A stretch of DNA of 64,000 bases from CAZTDU01 sp050248795 (GTDB taxonomy: Bacteria > Pseudomonadota > Gammaproteobacteria > Burkholderiales > SG8-39): NCBI GenBank assembly GCA_050248795.1, contig JBFWRS010000011.1, positions 31,925 to 95,924 of the forward strand. The letters run 5' to 3'. Below the pieces are notes generated by a model. It did not search any database. It was given only the letters and a program-made list of their open reading frames with translations, and was not told the DNA's origin. This document shows, piece by piece, positions 1 to 8,633 of the stretch (positions are counted from its first letter, which is position 1; every line of letters begins with the position of its first letter). Position numbers and translations under genes: made by a program.

Positions 1-126
1 CAGAGCCGGCGCATGGCGGCATTCTAGACATGCGCATGGGGTTCTGGTTGCCGCAGCGCAACTTAAAGTTATTTATAGCTTTAAGTGATTTAAGTACCAT
101 ATTGATTGTAAACGGTATTTACAAAT
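1..126. other. AT-rich intergenic edge of window
   Basis: No gene is supported here. Roughly positions 60-126 are strikingly AT-rich (runs such as ttatttatagcttt) compared with the GC-rich genes around, as expected for a promoter or terminator region downstream of the lytic transglycosylase gene. I could not identify a convincing hairpin followed by T residues. Confidence 0.5.
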
Positions 127-1620
127 CTATCTTCTCGTCCGTTTGGGTGTGCGCCCCTTGCCCTTGGGCATGGCACGCCCGACGCCGGCCGGCCCAATCG
201 CCAGCCTCTGCCCTGGCATCAGCCGGCCGACCTTGTTCCAGCGCCGCAGGTCGTCCACGCCGACGCCGTAGCGGCGAGCAATGCCCCACAGGGTGTCTCC
301 CGGCTTGACGGTATGGACGCGCCCGCGCACAGGCAGGGGAGGCGCGTACATGATGGGCAGGCTGACCGCGCTCGCCGCCGCGCCGTTCAGCGGCACTACG
401 AGCAGGCCGGGCGTGCGCCGGTCGCGCGCGCCGATGCCATTGACTTCGCGCAACCGGGCCAGCGGCAGGCCGAACTTCTTCGCGATGCCGTCGAGTCGTT
501 CGCCTCGTTTTGGCCGGTAGGCCTGCCAGGATACGAGCGCCTTCTCGTCGTGCTTCTGCAGGTTGGCGTGGAACACGTCCACCTTGTCTGCCGGCAGCAC
601 GATGCGCGGGTTGACTGCGACCGGAATCAGCGGGCGATTGAAACCCGGGTTCAGCGCGACGAATTCCTCGACCGGCATCTCGGCGAGTTTGGCCGCGAGC
701 TGCAGGTCGATGTCGCGGGTCTTGGTGATCGTCGCGAAGTAGGGCTGGTTGGGAATCGGGTCGATCCGGAGTCCGAGCGCAGCGGGGCTCGACACTATGT
801 TCTTGAGCGCCTGCAGCTTGGGTACGTACTGCCTGGTTTCCGCCGGCATCGTGAGGCTGAGGTAATCGGTCGGCAGCCCGGCGGCCTTGTTCTTCTCCAC
901 TGCACGCGCCACTGCGTTCTCGCCCCAGTTGTAGGACGCGAGCGCGAGGTGCCAGTCGCCGTGCATCTCGTAGATGTCCTGCAGATAGTCGAGCGCCGCG
1001 CTGGTCGAGGCGACGATGTCCCGGCGCGCGTCGTACCACCAGTTCTGCGCAAGTTCGTAGCGCCTCCCGGTGCCGGGAATGAACTGCCATAGGCCCGACG
1101 CATGTGCGCGCGAATATGCCATCGGGTTGAATGAACTCTCGACCAGCGGCAGCAGCGCGATCTCGGTCGGCATGTTGCGCCGTTCGAGTTCCTCGACGAT
1201 ATGGTAGAGGTAGCGCCTGCCGCGATCGAAGGTGCGCATCAGGTACTCCGGCCGCGCCGTGTACCACGCGACCTTCTCCGCAACCAGCGGCCCGTCCAGG
1301 TCCGGCATGCTGAAGCCGTCGCGGATGCGCTGCCAGAGATCGTCCGGCGGCGTCGTGCGGTCAATCTTCGCGACGCCGCGCAGCGGCTCGCGCAGCACCT
1401 CGTGCCGGCCATCGAAGGGGGGAAGCCGGGTGGCGTCCAGCGCAGGCTCGGCGCGTGCAGTGGTGGCTGCCGACGGCTCGGCGAATCCGAACTGCGTGGA
1501 CGAACCGGCTTCGCTGCCGTCTGCCGTGGTTCCGGGAACGCCTCCGGTTGGCTGCAAGGCGCAGGCACCGAGCAGCGCAATGGCTGTCAGCAACGCACCG
1601 GTCTTCGCCAGCTTCCGCAT
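127..1620 (-). CDS. mltD: MltD-like membrane-bound lytic murein transglycosylase, LysM domains
   Basis: Lipoprotein that cleaves peptidoglycan glycan strands non-hydrolytically in the periplasm. The chosen ATG gives a signal peptide ending in lipobox LLGAC with lipidated C20; longer in-frame starts lack this. An SLT domain follows with catalytic Glu161 in the motif LVESSFNP and the later GLWQFIPGTG motif. C-terminal LysM-type peptidoglycan-binding repeats are visible (PKRGERLDGIAKKFG and KPGDTLWGIARRYG). The protein has 497 residues and ends in a basic tail. The neighbouring gloB, methyltransferase, rnhA and dnaQ reproduce the gene order known around mltD in Enterobacteria, which supports the symbol. 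Confidence 0.88.
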   Translation of the reverse strand: MRKLAKTGALLTAIALLGACALQPTGGVPGTTADGSEAGSSTQFGFAEPSAATTARAEPALDATRLPPFDGRHEVLREPLRGVAKIDRTTPPDDLWQRIRDGFSMPDLDGPLVAEKVAWYTARPEYLMRTFDRGRRYLYHIVEELERRNMPTEIALLPLVESSFNPMAYSRAHASGLWQFIPGTGRRYELAQNWWYDARRDIVASTSAALDYLQDIYEMHGDWHLALASYNWGENAVARAVEKNKAAGLPTDYLSLTMPAETRQYVPKLQALKNIVSSPAALGLRIDPIPNQPYFATITKTRDIDLQLAAKLAEMPVEEFVALNPGFNRPLIPVAVNPRIVLPADKVDVFHANLQKHDEKALVSWQAYRPKRGERLDGIAKKFGLPLARLREVNGIGARDRRTPGLLVVPLNGAAASAVSLPIMYAPPLPVRGRVHTVKPGDTLWGIARRYGVGVDDLRRWNKVGRLMPGQRLAIGPAGVGRAMPKGKGRTPKRTRR

Positions 1621-1691
1621 CTGCCGCTCGGGCTCCCGCCAAACGTTGCGCGAGTCTACTCTTCCCGCGACCAGCTGTTCCCGATCGGGCA

Positions 1692-2456
1692 CTAGCCGCG
1701 GTTCTTCCACTCGCGGATCGCGGCGAATACCTTTACCGGGTCGCTGACGCGGGAGCCGAGGTACTTGTTCACCGACTCGACGACCGCCGGTTCCGTCGAC
1801 CTGAGGAAGGGGTTGGTCGCGCGCTCCTCGCCAAGCGTCGAGGGCAGCGTCGGCTTGCCCTGCGCACGCAGAGCCTTCGCGCTTCGTTCTCGCTCCGCCA
1901 GCAGCGCATTCTCGGGCTCGACCGCGCGCGCGAACGCGATGTTCGCGACGGTGTACTCGTGGCCGCAGTACACGCGCGTTGCATCCGGGAGCGCCGCCAG
2001 CCTGGACAGCGAATCGAGCATCTGCGCCGCAGTGCCTTCGAACAGGCGGCCGCAGCCGCAGGCGAAGAGCGTGTCGCCGCAGAAAAGTGATTCCGCGCCA
2101 TAATAGGCAATGTGCGCTCGCGTATGCCCCGGAATGTCGATCACGTCGAAGCGGGCGTCGAGCTCCGGGATGCTCACGCTGTCACCGCCTCCCACGGGCC
2201 GCGTAAGCGTCGGGATCGGCTCGTTCTTCGGCCCGTATACGGGGACCTTGAACGCGTTGAGCAGTTCAGGGATGCCGCCAACGTGGTCCGGATGATGGTG
2301 GGTCGCAAGGATCGCAGCCAGGACGAGCTTCTCCTTCGCCAGGTATTCCAGCACCGGGGCGGCTTCGCCCGGGTCCACCACCGCAGCATGCGTCGCGTTG
2401 CGCAGCGTCCAGACATAGTTGTCCTGCAGGGCACGTAGCGGCACGACTTCGAACAT
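1692..2456 (-). CDS. gloB: Hydroxyacylglutathione hydrolase (glyoxalase II)
   Basis: Hydrolyses S-lactoylglutathione to D-lactate and glutathione, the second step of methylglyoxal detoxification. The 254-residue product is a metallo-beta-lactamase-fold enzyme with the metal motif THHHPDHVGG (H53, H55, D57, H58) and the later second-shell motifs GHTRAHIAYY and YCGHEYT. The start MFEVVPLRALQDNYVW matches the usual family N-terminus. Its ATG (2456-2454) overlaps the ATG of the divergent methyltransferase gene (2455-2457), so the two genes share no intergenic space. Confidence 0.93.
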   Translation of the reverse strand: MFEVVPLRALQDNYVWTLRNATHAAVVDPGEAAPVLEYLAKEKLVLAAILATHHHPDHVGGIPELLNAFKVPVYGPKNEPIPTLTRPVGGGDSVSIPELDARFDVIDIPGHTRAHIAYYGAESLFCGDTLFACGCGRLFEGTAAQMLDSLSRLAALPDATRVYCGHEYTVANIAFARAVEPENALLAERERSAKALRAQGKPTLPSTLGEERATNPFLRSTEPAVVESVNKYLGSRVSDPVKVFAAIREWKNRG

Positions 2457-3249
2457 GGATCGCAACTCCTTCATCGCTGACAGTGCGCACAAGTATAACG
2501 GCGGGCGCACGCCATTCACGCAGTGGCTCACTACCGAGGCCGGGCGCTACGTGCTCGATTGGGAGCTCGCGCAGTTCGACGCCGCGGTCGAGGACGTGTT
2601 CGGATACAGGGCGGTGCAGCTCGGCCTGCCGGCCGTGGACTGCCTGCGCCAGAACCGCATCGCATTCCGCTTCACTACCGCGATCGAGCATGGCGGCGCG
2701 GTCACAGCGGACCCTCTGCAGTTGCCGTTTTCCTCCAACAGCCTCGACCTGGTGGTGATGCCGCACGTGCTCGAGTCGCACACCGAGCCGCACCATGTGC
2801 TGCGCGAGGTTGAAAGGGTGCTGGTGCCCGAAGGCCAGGTGGTCATTTCGGGTTTCAACACGCTCTCGCTGTGGGGGCTCAGGCAGCTGTTCGCAGGGCG
2901 ACACGCCGGCGCACCGTGGGATGGCAAGTTCATCGGCCTGCTGCGCCTGAAGGACTGGCTGAAGCTGCTCGGCTTCGAGTTGAACGGCGGCGTGTTCGGC
3001 TGCTACGCACCGCCGTTCGCGAGCCGCAAATGGCTGCAGCGCTGCGCATTCATGGAGAAAGCAGGGGCGCGCTGGTGGCCGATCATGGGCGGGACCTACG
3101 TGGTGCGGGCGGTGAAGCGCGTTCACGGCATGCGCATCGTCACGCCGGCATGGCGCATCGAGCGCGCGCGGCGCAGGGGGCTCGCGCCGGTACCGCAGCG
3201 CAACGGCCACGCCATGCGCGGCACCACGGAGCAGCGGCGCGATGGCTGA
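2455..3249 (+). CDS. Class I SAM-dependent methyltransferase, YafS-like
   Basis: Probable SAM-dependent methyltransferase of unknown substrate, 264 residues, corresponding in position to E. coli yafS between gloB and rnhA. Visible features are a segment ending DPLQLPFSSNSLDLVVMPHVLE, typical of the acidic and motif II region of Methyltransf_11 proteins, and VERVLVPEGQVVISGFN, typical of motif III. The C-terminus is basic (RARRRG). The start overlaps the divergent gloB start codon, but no better downstream ATG or GTG exists in frame before the conserved WLTTEAGRYVLDWE segment. It overlaps rnhA by 8 bp. Confidence 0.85.
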   Translation: MDRNSFIADSAHKYNGGRTPFTQWLTTEAGRYVLDWELAQFDAAVEDVFGYRAVQLGLPAVDCLRQNRIAFRFTTAIEHGGAVTADPLQLPFSSNSLDLVVMPHVLESHTEPHHVLREVERVLVPEGQVVISGFNTLSLWGLRQLFAGRHAGAPWDGKFIGLLRLKDWLKLLGFELNGGVFGCYAPPFASRKWLQRCAFMEKAGARWWPIMGGTYVVRAVKRVHGMRIVTPAWRIERARRRGLAPVPQRNGHAMRGTTEQRRDG

Positions 3250-3676
3250 GGCCGTGGTGGAGCTGTTCACCGACGGTGCGTGCAAGGGCAATCCCGGGCC
3301 GGGCGGCTGGGGCGTGCTGATCCGCACCGCATCGGGCGAGCGCGAGCTGTGCGGCGGCGAAGCGCTGACGACCAACAACCGCATGGAACTGCTAGCGGTG
3401 ATCCAGGGGCTCGGCGCACTCGAGCCAGGCTCGCATGTGCACGTCTATACAGACTCCCAGTACGTGCAGAAGGGCATCTCGGAGTGGATACACAGCTGGA
3501 AGCGGCGCGGCTGGAAGACCGCAGACAAGAAGCCGGTCAAGAACGTCGACCTGTGGAAGAAGCTGGATGCGGCGGCCGCAGCCCACCGCATCGACTGGCG
3601 CTGGGTGCGCGGGCACAACGGGCATCCTGAAAACGAGCGCGCCGACGCGCTCGCCAACCGCGGCATACCGGCATGA
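3242..3676 (+). CDS. rnhA: Ribonuclease HI
   Basis: Endonuclease that degrades the RNA strand of RNA-DNA hybrids, for example primers and R-loops. The 144-residue protein has all four carboxylates: D11 in FTDGACKGNPG, E49 in NNRMELLAV, D71 in YTDSQYV and D135 in NERADALAN, with the basic-protrusion Trp/Lys-rich stretch around residues 85-100. It overlaps the upstream methyltransferase by 8 bp and dnaQ by ATGA, so the three genes are probably translationally coupled. Confidence 0.95.
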   Translation: MAEAVVELFTDGACKGNPGPGGWGVLIRTASGERELCGGEALTTNNRMELLAVIQGLGALEPGSHVHVYTDSQYVQKGISEWIHSWKRRGWKTADKKPVKNVDLWKKLDAAAAAHRIDWRWVRGHNGHPENERADALANRGIPA

Positions 3677-4374
3677 GCGCCCGCCAGATCGTGCTCGACA
3701 CCGAGACCACCGGATTGAACGCGCGGCTGGGCGATCGCGTCGTCGAGATCGGCTGCATCGAGCTGCTCAATCGCCGCGTGACCGACCGGCATTTCCACCG
3801 ATATCTGAACCCGGAGCGTGACATCGAGGAGGGCGCTGCCAAGGTTCACGGCCTGACGCGCGAGTTCCTCGCCGACAAGCCGCTGTTCAGGGACGTGGCG
3901 GGCGAGTTCCTCGACCATGTGCGCGGCGCCGAGCTGCTGATCCACAACGCGCCGTTCGACGTCGAGTTCCTTGACATGGAACTCGCGCAGGCGGGCCTGG
4001 GCAGCCTCACGGATCACGTCGCCGGGATTGTCGACACGCTGGCGATGGCGCGAGAGCTGCGACCGGGGAAGCGCAATTCGCTGGACGCGCTATGCGAACA
4101 CTACGCGGTCAGCAACGCACACCGCACGCTGCATGGCGCGCTGCTGGACGCCGAACTGCTCGCCGAGGTGTACCTCGCCATGACCCGGGGGCAGGAGAGC
4201 CTGGTGATCGACCTCGACTCGCCCGGCACCGCGGCCGAGGCGGCGCGCATAGACACGTCGGGTCTGGTGGTGCTCGGGGCAACGCCGGACGAACTCGCGG
4301 CACATGAGCAGGTGCTGGACCGGCTCGACAGGCAGGCGAAGGCGGGAAGCCTGTGGCGTAAAATCGCCCCATGA
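3673..4374 (+). CDS. dnaQ: DNA polymerase III epsilon subunit (3'-5' proofreading exonuclease)
   Basis: Proofreading subunit of the replicative polymerase core. The 233-residue protein shows the DEDDh exonuclease set: D9 and E11 in VLDTETTG, D96 in HNAPFDVEF, H154 and D159 in LHGALLDAELL. A short C-terminal segment after about residue 185 would contact the polymerase alpha subunit. The start overlaps the rnhA stop (ATGA), and its stop overlaps the start of the acyl-CoA ligase gene (ATGA). Confidence 0.95.
   Translation: MSARQIVLDTETTGLNARLGDRVVEIGCIELLNRRVTDRHFHRYLNPERDIEEGAAKVHGLTREFLADKPLFRDVAGEFLDHVRGAELLIHNAPFDVEFLDMELAQAGLGSLTDHVAGIVDTLAMARELRPGKRNSLDALCEHYAVSNAHRTLHGALLDAELLAEVYLAMTRGQESLVIDLDSPGTAAEAARIDTSGLVVLGATPDELAAHEQVLDRLDRQAKAGSLWRKIAP
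4359..4364 (+). promoter_or_regulatory. -10-like hexamer TAAAAT inside dnaQ 3' end
   Basis: A TAAAAT hexamer ends 6 nt before the ATG of the acyl-CoA ligase gene. It could start a near-leaderless transcript for that gene, separate from the dnaQ operon. No good -35 hexamer is visible, so this is a weak call. Confidence 0.3.
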
Positions 4375-6014
4375 TCGCGGGCAACCCGTACGAGCAGGAT
4401 CTGGACCGCAATCCGGCCAATTTCGCGCCGCTGACGCCGATCACGTTCCTCGAGCGCGCGGCATACGTCTATCCCGAGCGCGTGTCGGTGGTGCACGGCG
4501 CGCAGCGCTACACGTGGCGCGAAACGTATGCGCGCTGCAGGCGCCTCGGCTCGGCCCTCGCCGGGCGCGGCATCGGCCCGGGCGACACGGTCGCAGTGAT
4601 GCTGCCGAACATTCCGGCCATGTACGAGGCGCATTTCGGCGTGCCGATGTGCGGCGCGGTGCTCAATTCGCTGAACACGCGCCTCGATGCCGATGCCATC
4701 GCCTTCATGCTCAACCATGGCGAGGCGAAGCTGCTGATCACCGATCGAGAGTTCTCGGCCACGATGGCGGCGGCCCTCGGAAAGCTTGGACGCAGCATCA
4801 CGGTGATCGACGTGGACGACCCCGCGTTCGCGGGCGGCAGCCTGCTGGGCGAAAAGACCTACGAGGATCTGCTCGCCGAGGGCGATCCCGGCTGGCAATG
4901 GCTGTGGCCTGCCGACGAATGGCAGGCGATCGCGCTGAACTACACCTCGGGCACCACCGGCAATCCCAAGGGCGTGGTGTACCACCACCGCGGGGCGCAC
5001 CTGAACGGCGTCGGCAACATCCTGACCTGGGCGATGCCGCACCACGCGGTGTACCTGTGGACGCTGCCGATGTTCCATTGCAACGGCTGGTGCTTCCCGT
5101 GGACGATGGCGGCGAATGCAGGCGTGAACGTTTGCCTGCGCAAGGTGGAACCGAAGGCGATCTTCGAACTGATCCGTGAGCATCGCGTCACGCACTACTG
5201 CGGCGCGCCCATCGTTCACCAGGGGCTGATCAACGCGCCGGCGGACATGAAGAAAGGCATCGACTGGACCGTCAACTGCCTCGTCGCCGGCGCGGCGCCG
5301 CCGGCTGCGGTGATCGAAGGCATGGAGAAGATGGGCTTCTCGATCACGCACGTGTACGGCCTGACCGAAACCTACGGCCCGGCGACGGTATGCGCGAAGC
5401 ACCAGGAATGGGACGCGATGCCGCTGGACGAGCGCGTGGGGAAGAACGGCCGCCAGGGCGTGCGCTACCTCGTCCAGGAGGGCCTGAGCGTGATGGATCC
5501 CGCGACCATGGCGCCGGTGCCGGCGGACGGCGAGACCATGGGCGAGATCATGATGCGTGGAAACATCACGATGAAGGGCTACCTGAAGAACGCCAAGGCT
5601 ACCCAGGAAGCCTTCCGCGGCGGCTGGTTCCACTCCGGCGACCTCGCCGTGATGCAGCCCGACGGCTACGTGAAGATCAAGGATCGCTCCAAGGACGTCA
5701 TCATCTCCGGCGGCGAGAACATCTCGTCCATCGAGGTCGAGGACACGCTGTACCGCCATCCCGCGGTGATGGCGGCGGCAGTGGTGGCGATGCCGGATCC
5801 CAAATGGGGGGAAACCCCGTGCGCGTTCGTCGAACTGAAGGCAGGCGCGCAGGCGACCGAGGCCGAGATCATCGAGCACTGCCGCGCCAGCATGGCGCGC
5901 TTCAAGGCACCACGCGCGGTGGTGTTCGGCGAGCTGCCGAAGACCTCGACCGGGAAAATCCAGAAGTTCGTGCTGCGCGAGAAGGCCAGGTCGGCCTCGG
6001 CGATAGACACCTGA
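4371..6014 (+). CDS. Acyl-CoA synthetase (AMP-forming, medium-chain/DmdB-like)
   Basis: Activates a carboxylic acid to its CoA thioester through an acyl-adenylate. The 547-residue protein belongs to the ANL superfamily, with the P-loop motif YTSGTTGNPKGV, the motif YGLTETYGP, the hinge region SGDLAVMQPDGYVKIKDRSKD and the catalytic Lys near TSTGKIQKF. The overall pattern resembles AlkK/DmdB-type ligases that use medium-chain or methylmercaptopropionyl substrates, but substrate cannot be read from the sequence. It is followed 13 bp later by an ECHDC3-like crotonase. Confidence 0.88.
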   Translation: MIAGNPYEQDLDRNPANFAPLTPITFLERAAYVYPERVSVVHGAQRYTWRETYARCRRLGSALAGRGIGPGDTVAVMLPNIPAMYEAHFGVPMCGAVLNSLNTRLDADAIAFMLNHGEAKLLITDREFSATMAAALGKLGRSITVIDVDDPAFAGGSLLGEKTYEDLLAEGDPGWQWLWPADEWQAIALNYTSGTTGNPKGVVYHHRGAHLNGVGNILTWAMPHHAVYLWTLPMFHCNGWCFPWTMAANAGVNVCLRKVEPKAIFELIREHRVTHYCGAPIVHQGLINAPADMKKGIDWTVNCLVAGAAPPAAVIEGMEKMGFSITHVYGLTETYGPATVCAKHQEWDAMPLDERVGKNGRQGVRYLVQEGLSVMDPATMAPVPADGETMGEIMMRGNITMKGYLKNAKATQEAFRGGWFHSGDLAVMQPDGYVKIKDRSKDVIISGGENISSIEVEDTLYRHPAVMAAAVVAMPDPKWGETPCAFVELKAGAQATEAEIIEHCRASMARFKAPRAVVFGELPKTSTGKIQKFVLREKARSASAIDT

Positions 6015-6027
6015 CAGGGAGGCTGCG

Positions 6028-6819
6028 ATGAGCGCCGTACCGCAACCGCAAGACCAGCACGTCCTGCGCGAGGATGCCGCGGGCGTCGCCACGCTGACGA
6101 TGAACCGGCCGGCGCAGATGAACCTGCTCACCTCGGGCATGCTGTCCGCGCTGCAGGAGGCACTGGATGCCATCGCCGCGGACGCGTCGGTGCGCGTGGT
6201 GGTGCTGGCAGGGGCGGGCAAGGGCTTCTGCGCCGGCCACGACCTCAAGGAGCTGCGCGATCGCCGGGACCTGCCGAAGATCCAGGCGCTGTTCGAGCAG
6301 TGCAGCCGCATGATGCAATCCATCTCGCGGCTGCCGCAGCCGGTTATCGCCCGGGTGCAGGGCGCCGCCGCCGCCGCCGGCTGCCAGCTGGTCGCGCAGT
6401 GCGACCTTGCGATCGCTTCGTGTGCGGCGAAGTTCGCCACGCCTGGCGTGAACTGGGGCTTCTTCTGCTCGACCCCCGGCGTTCCGATCGGGCGCAACCT
6501 GCTGCGCAAGCACGCGATGGAGATGCTGCTCACTGGCGACATGGTCGAGGCGCAGCGCGCGCTGGAACTCGGCCTTGTCAACCGTGTCGTCCCGGCGGAG
6601 CTGCTGGTCCAGGAAACCGACCGGCTCGCGCGCCAGATCGCGGGCAAGCCGCCGGCGACGATCGCCGCGGGCAAGCGAGCCTTTTACCAGCAGATGGACA
6701 TGGGCGTGGACGCCGCGTACCAGCTCGCATCGCGGGTGATCTCGGAGAGCTTCGTGCATGCCGAGGGAATCGCCGGCATGAATGCATTCATCGAGCGCAA
6801 GGCACCGCCAAAGCCATGA
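6028..6819 (+). CDS. Enoyl-CoA hydratase/isomerase family protein, ECHDC3-like
   Basis: Crotonase-fold protein of 263 residues. The first oxyanion-hole segment is GKGFCAGHDLKEL. The segment where classical hydratases carry their two catalytic Glu residues reads KFATPGVNWGFFCSTPGVPIGR, without either Glu at the expected places. This wording closely resembles the ECHDC3 branch, whose reaction is unclear, so ordinary hydratase activity is doubtful. It is probably co-transcribed with the upstream acyl-CoA ligase. Good SD-like sequence (gggaggc) precedes the ATG. Confidence 0.85.
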   Translation: MSAVPQPQDQHVLREDAAGVATLTMNRPAQMNLLTSGMLSALQEALDAIAADASVRVVVLAGAGKGFCAGHDLKELRDRRDLPKIQALFEQCSRMMQSISRLPQPVIARVQGAAAAAGCQLVAQCDLAIASCAAKFATPGVNWGFFCSTPGVPIGRNLLRKHAMEMLLTGDMVEAQRALELGLVNRVVPAELLVQETDRLARQIAGKPPATIAAGKRAFYQQMDMGVDAAYQLASRVISESFVHAEGIAGMNAFIERKAPPKP

Positions 6820-7235
6820 GCGTGCGGCCGCTCCCCGCGGTGGTACTGATGCTGGCTTGGCTTCCAATGGCGGCCGGGCCTGCCCTGGCAGACGGCACCG
6901 TCGCGCCGGGTCCGCAACGGCTGGAGTTCGGCTATCCGAGCCCGGAGGCGGCGCTGGCAGACCTGCGGCAGCGGCAGGGCGTGGTGGTGTTCGAGCGCAA
7001 CGGCTGGACGGTTGCCGACGACAAGCCGAACCGCACCTGGTGGTCGTTCACGCCGGCCGGGCATCCGGCGCACCCCTCGGGCGTGAAGCGCGTCATCGTG
7101 CAGGCGCCGAACGGCGACGTGTCGATCGCCATGAGCGCCAAGTGCGGCGCGCCAGATGAAGCTTGCGAGGCGCTGCTGGTCGAATTCCACCTCATGAACG
7201 ACCAGTTGCGCCAGCGCCTGAACGCCGGGCGCTGA
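6816..7235 (+). CDS. Secreted hypothetical protein
   Basis: I do not recognise this family. The 139-residue product begins with a clear signal peptide (hydrophobic stretch to about residue 25, predicted cleavage after PALA) and has two late cysteines in KCGAPDEAC that could form a disulfide. The start codon overlaps the stop of the upstream crotonase gene (ATGA), so it belongs to the same unit. The mature part is small and soluble, without membrane segments or catalytic motif that I can name. Confidence 0.72.
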   Translation: MSVRPLPAVVLMLAWLPMAAGPALADGTVAPGPQRLEFGYPSPEAALADLRQRQGVVVFERNGWTVADDKPNRTWWSFTPAGHPAHPSGVKRVIVQAPNGDVSIAMSAKCGAPDEACEALLVEFHLMNDQLRQRLNAGR

Positions 7236-7248
7236 CGCATCCGGCGCG

Positions 7249-8622
7249 CTAGCGCTTCAGGTTCGCCAGCAGTTCCTTCGCCCGCTTCACCGCCGACTCC
7301 GGCAGCGTGTGGCGCTGCGGAAAATCCGGGCTCGGCTTGGTGGCGTCGATGATCATCTTCGCGGTGCGTCCGGCGTGGTTGGACGGGTCGAGGATGGCGC
7401 CAAAGGCGTTGCGGATGATGTCGATGTCCTCGTCCGCCTGCATGCGGGTAGCCATGGCCCAGAACACGTCCTGGTCATTGAAGATGTCGACGTCGTCATC
7501 GACGACCACCACCAGCTTCAGGCTCAGGTCCTCGGCGAAGGCGATCATCGCGGCATTCTTCTGCTGGCCTACCGTGGGATTGCGCATCGCGATGTAGGCG
7601 TGCAGGCGGCAGGTGCCGGACTTCGGGTACGACACCGCGGTCACGTTCGACATGTGCGAGCGCAGTGCGCGCAGCAGGCGCGCCTCCTGCGGGACGGCAA
7701 GCATGCTGCAATGCTCGTCCGACATGCCGCCGACGATGTCGTGGTAGACGGCGTTCCGGCGGTGCGTGATGGCGCTGATCTCGATCACCTGCTCGGTGGA
7801 TCGCTCGGAGTGGTAGCCGGTGAACTCCGCGAACGGGCCCTCGGGTTCGCGCACGCCGCGCAGGATATGGCCTTCCAGCACGATCTCGGCCTCGGCCGGC
7901 ACGTCGATCGGCACGGTCTTACAACGCGCGATCTCCAGCGGCGCGCCGCGCAGGCCGCCGGCCACCGCGTACTCGTCGGCGGTCAACGGGCCTTTCCACA
8001 GCCCCGCGAAGGTGAAGATCGGGTGCGCGCCTATCACCACCGCGATGGGGATGTCCTTGCCGGACTCCTCGGCGCGCTTGACGTAGTCCCAAAGGTGGCG
8101 ACGGCTGTGCAGGCTGGTGCCCAGCCGCGTTCTGCCTTTCACCTGCATGCGGTGGAAGCTCGCGTTGCGCACGCCGGTGTCCGGGTCGTTCGCGATGACG
8201 ATGCCGTTGGTGATGTAGCGACCGGCATCGCGCTCGAAGTGCTTCTTGATCGGGATGCGGCCGAGGTCCGCGTCGGCTCCCTTGTAGACCACCTCGTGCA
8301 CCGGCGCGTTGTCGACCAGCCGGGGCTCGATCATGCGGTCTCCGCGGGACGCCCACTCGGTGATCAGCTTGTCCTCGGTGGTGCCGAAGGCAAGCGCGTA
8401 GCGGCGCCGCGTGGCGAAGACATTGGTCACCACCGGGAAAGCGAAGTCCTCGACGTTGTCGAACCACAGTACCGGCGACTGCCAGGAACGCCCGCGCTCC
8501 AGCTCCAGCGCCACGGCGGTGGCGTCGTAGTCGAGGGAAATGCGCTCCTTGAAGCGCAGGATGGCGTGCGGATCGTCGCGCTCGGCATCCGCAAGGAAAC
8601 CGCGCAGGTTGAAGGTGGACAT
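7249..8622 (-). CDS. UbiD-family (de)carboxylase
   Basis: Predicted prenylated-FMN-dependent reversible decarboxylase acting on an unsaturated or aromatic acid. The 457-residue protein has family landmarks: SFHRMQVKGRTRLG, EGPFAEFTGYHS with the conserved Glu, and NDQDVFWAMATRM. I start it at MSTFNLRGFL because sequence before it is not family-like. No ubiX-type prenyltransferase is in the window, so cofactor must come from elsewhere. It is the last gene of a minus-strand operon with an acyl-CoA dehydrogenase, an enolase-superfamily enzyme and a 2-hydroxyacid dehydrogenase, which points to catabolism rather than ubiquinone synthesis. Confidence 0.88.
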   Translation of the reverse strand: MSTFNLRGFLADAERDDPHAILRFKERISLDYDATAVALELERGRSWQSPVLWFDNVEDFAFPVVTNVFATRRRYALAFGTTEDKLITEWASRGDRMIEPRLVDNAPVHEVVYKGADADLGRIPIKKHFERDAGRYITNGIVIANDPDTGVRNASFHRMQVKGRTRLGTSLHSRRHLWDYVKRAEESGKDIPIAVVIGAHPIFTFAGLWKGPLTADEYAVAGGLRGAPLEIARCKTVPIDVPAEAEIVLEGHILRGVREPEGPFAEFTGYHSERSTEQVIEISAITHRRNAVYHDIVGGMSDEHCSMLAVPQEARLLRALRSHMSNVTAVSYPKSGTCRLHAYIAMRNPTVGQQKNAAMIAFAEDLSLKLVVVVDDDVDIFNDQDVFWAMATRMQADEDIDIIRNAFGAILDPSNHAGRTAKMIIDATKPSPDFPQRHTLPESAVKRAKELLANLKR

Positions 8623-8633
8623 GTTGCTCCGAA

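Noticed and set aside
30..308. Plus-strand open frame of 92 residues at the window start
   Set aside because: Overlaps the end of the well-supported lytic transglycosylase gene on the other strand and has composition of a shadow frame.
4101..6674. 857-residue minus-strand open frame opposite the acyl-CoA ligase and crotonase genes
   Set aside because: His/Arg/Ala-rich shadow frame, typical of high-GC DNA; the plus-strand genes have clear motifs.
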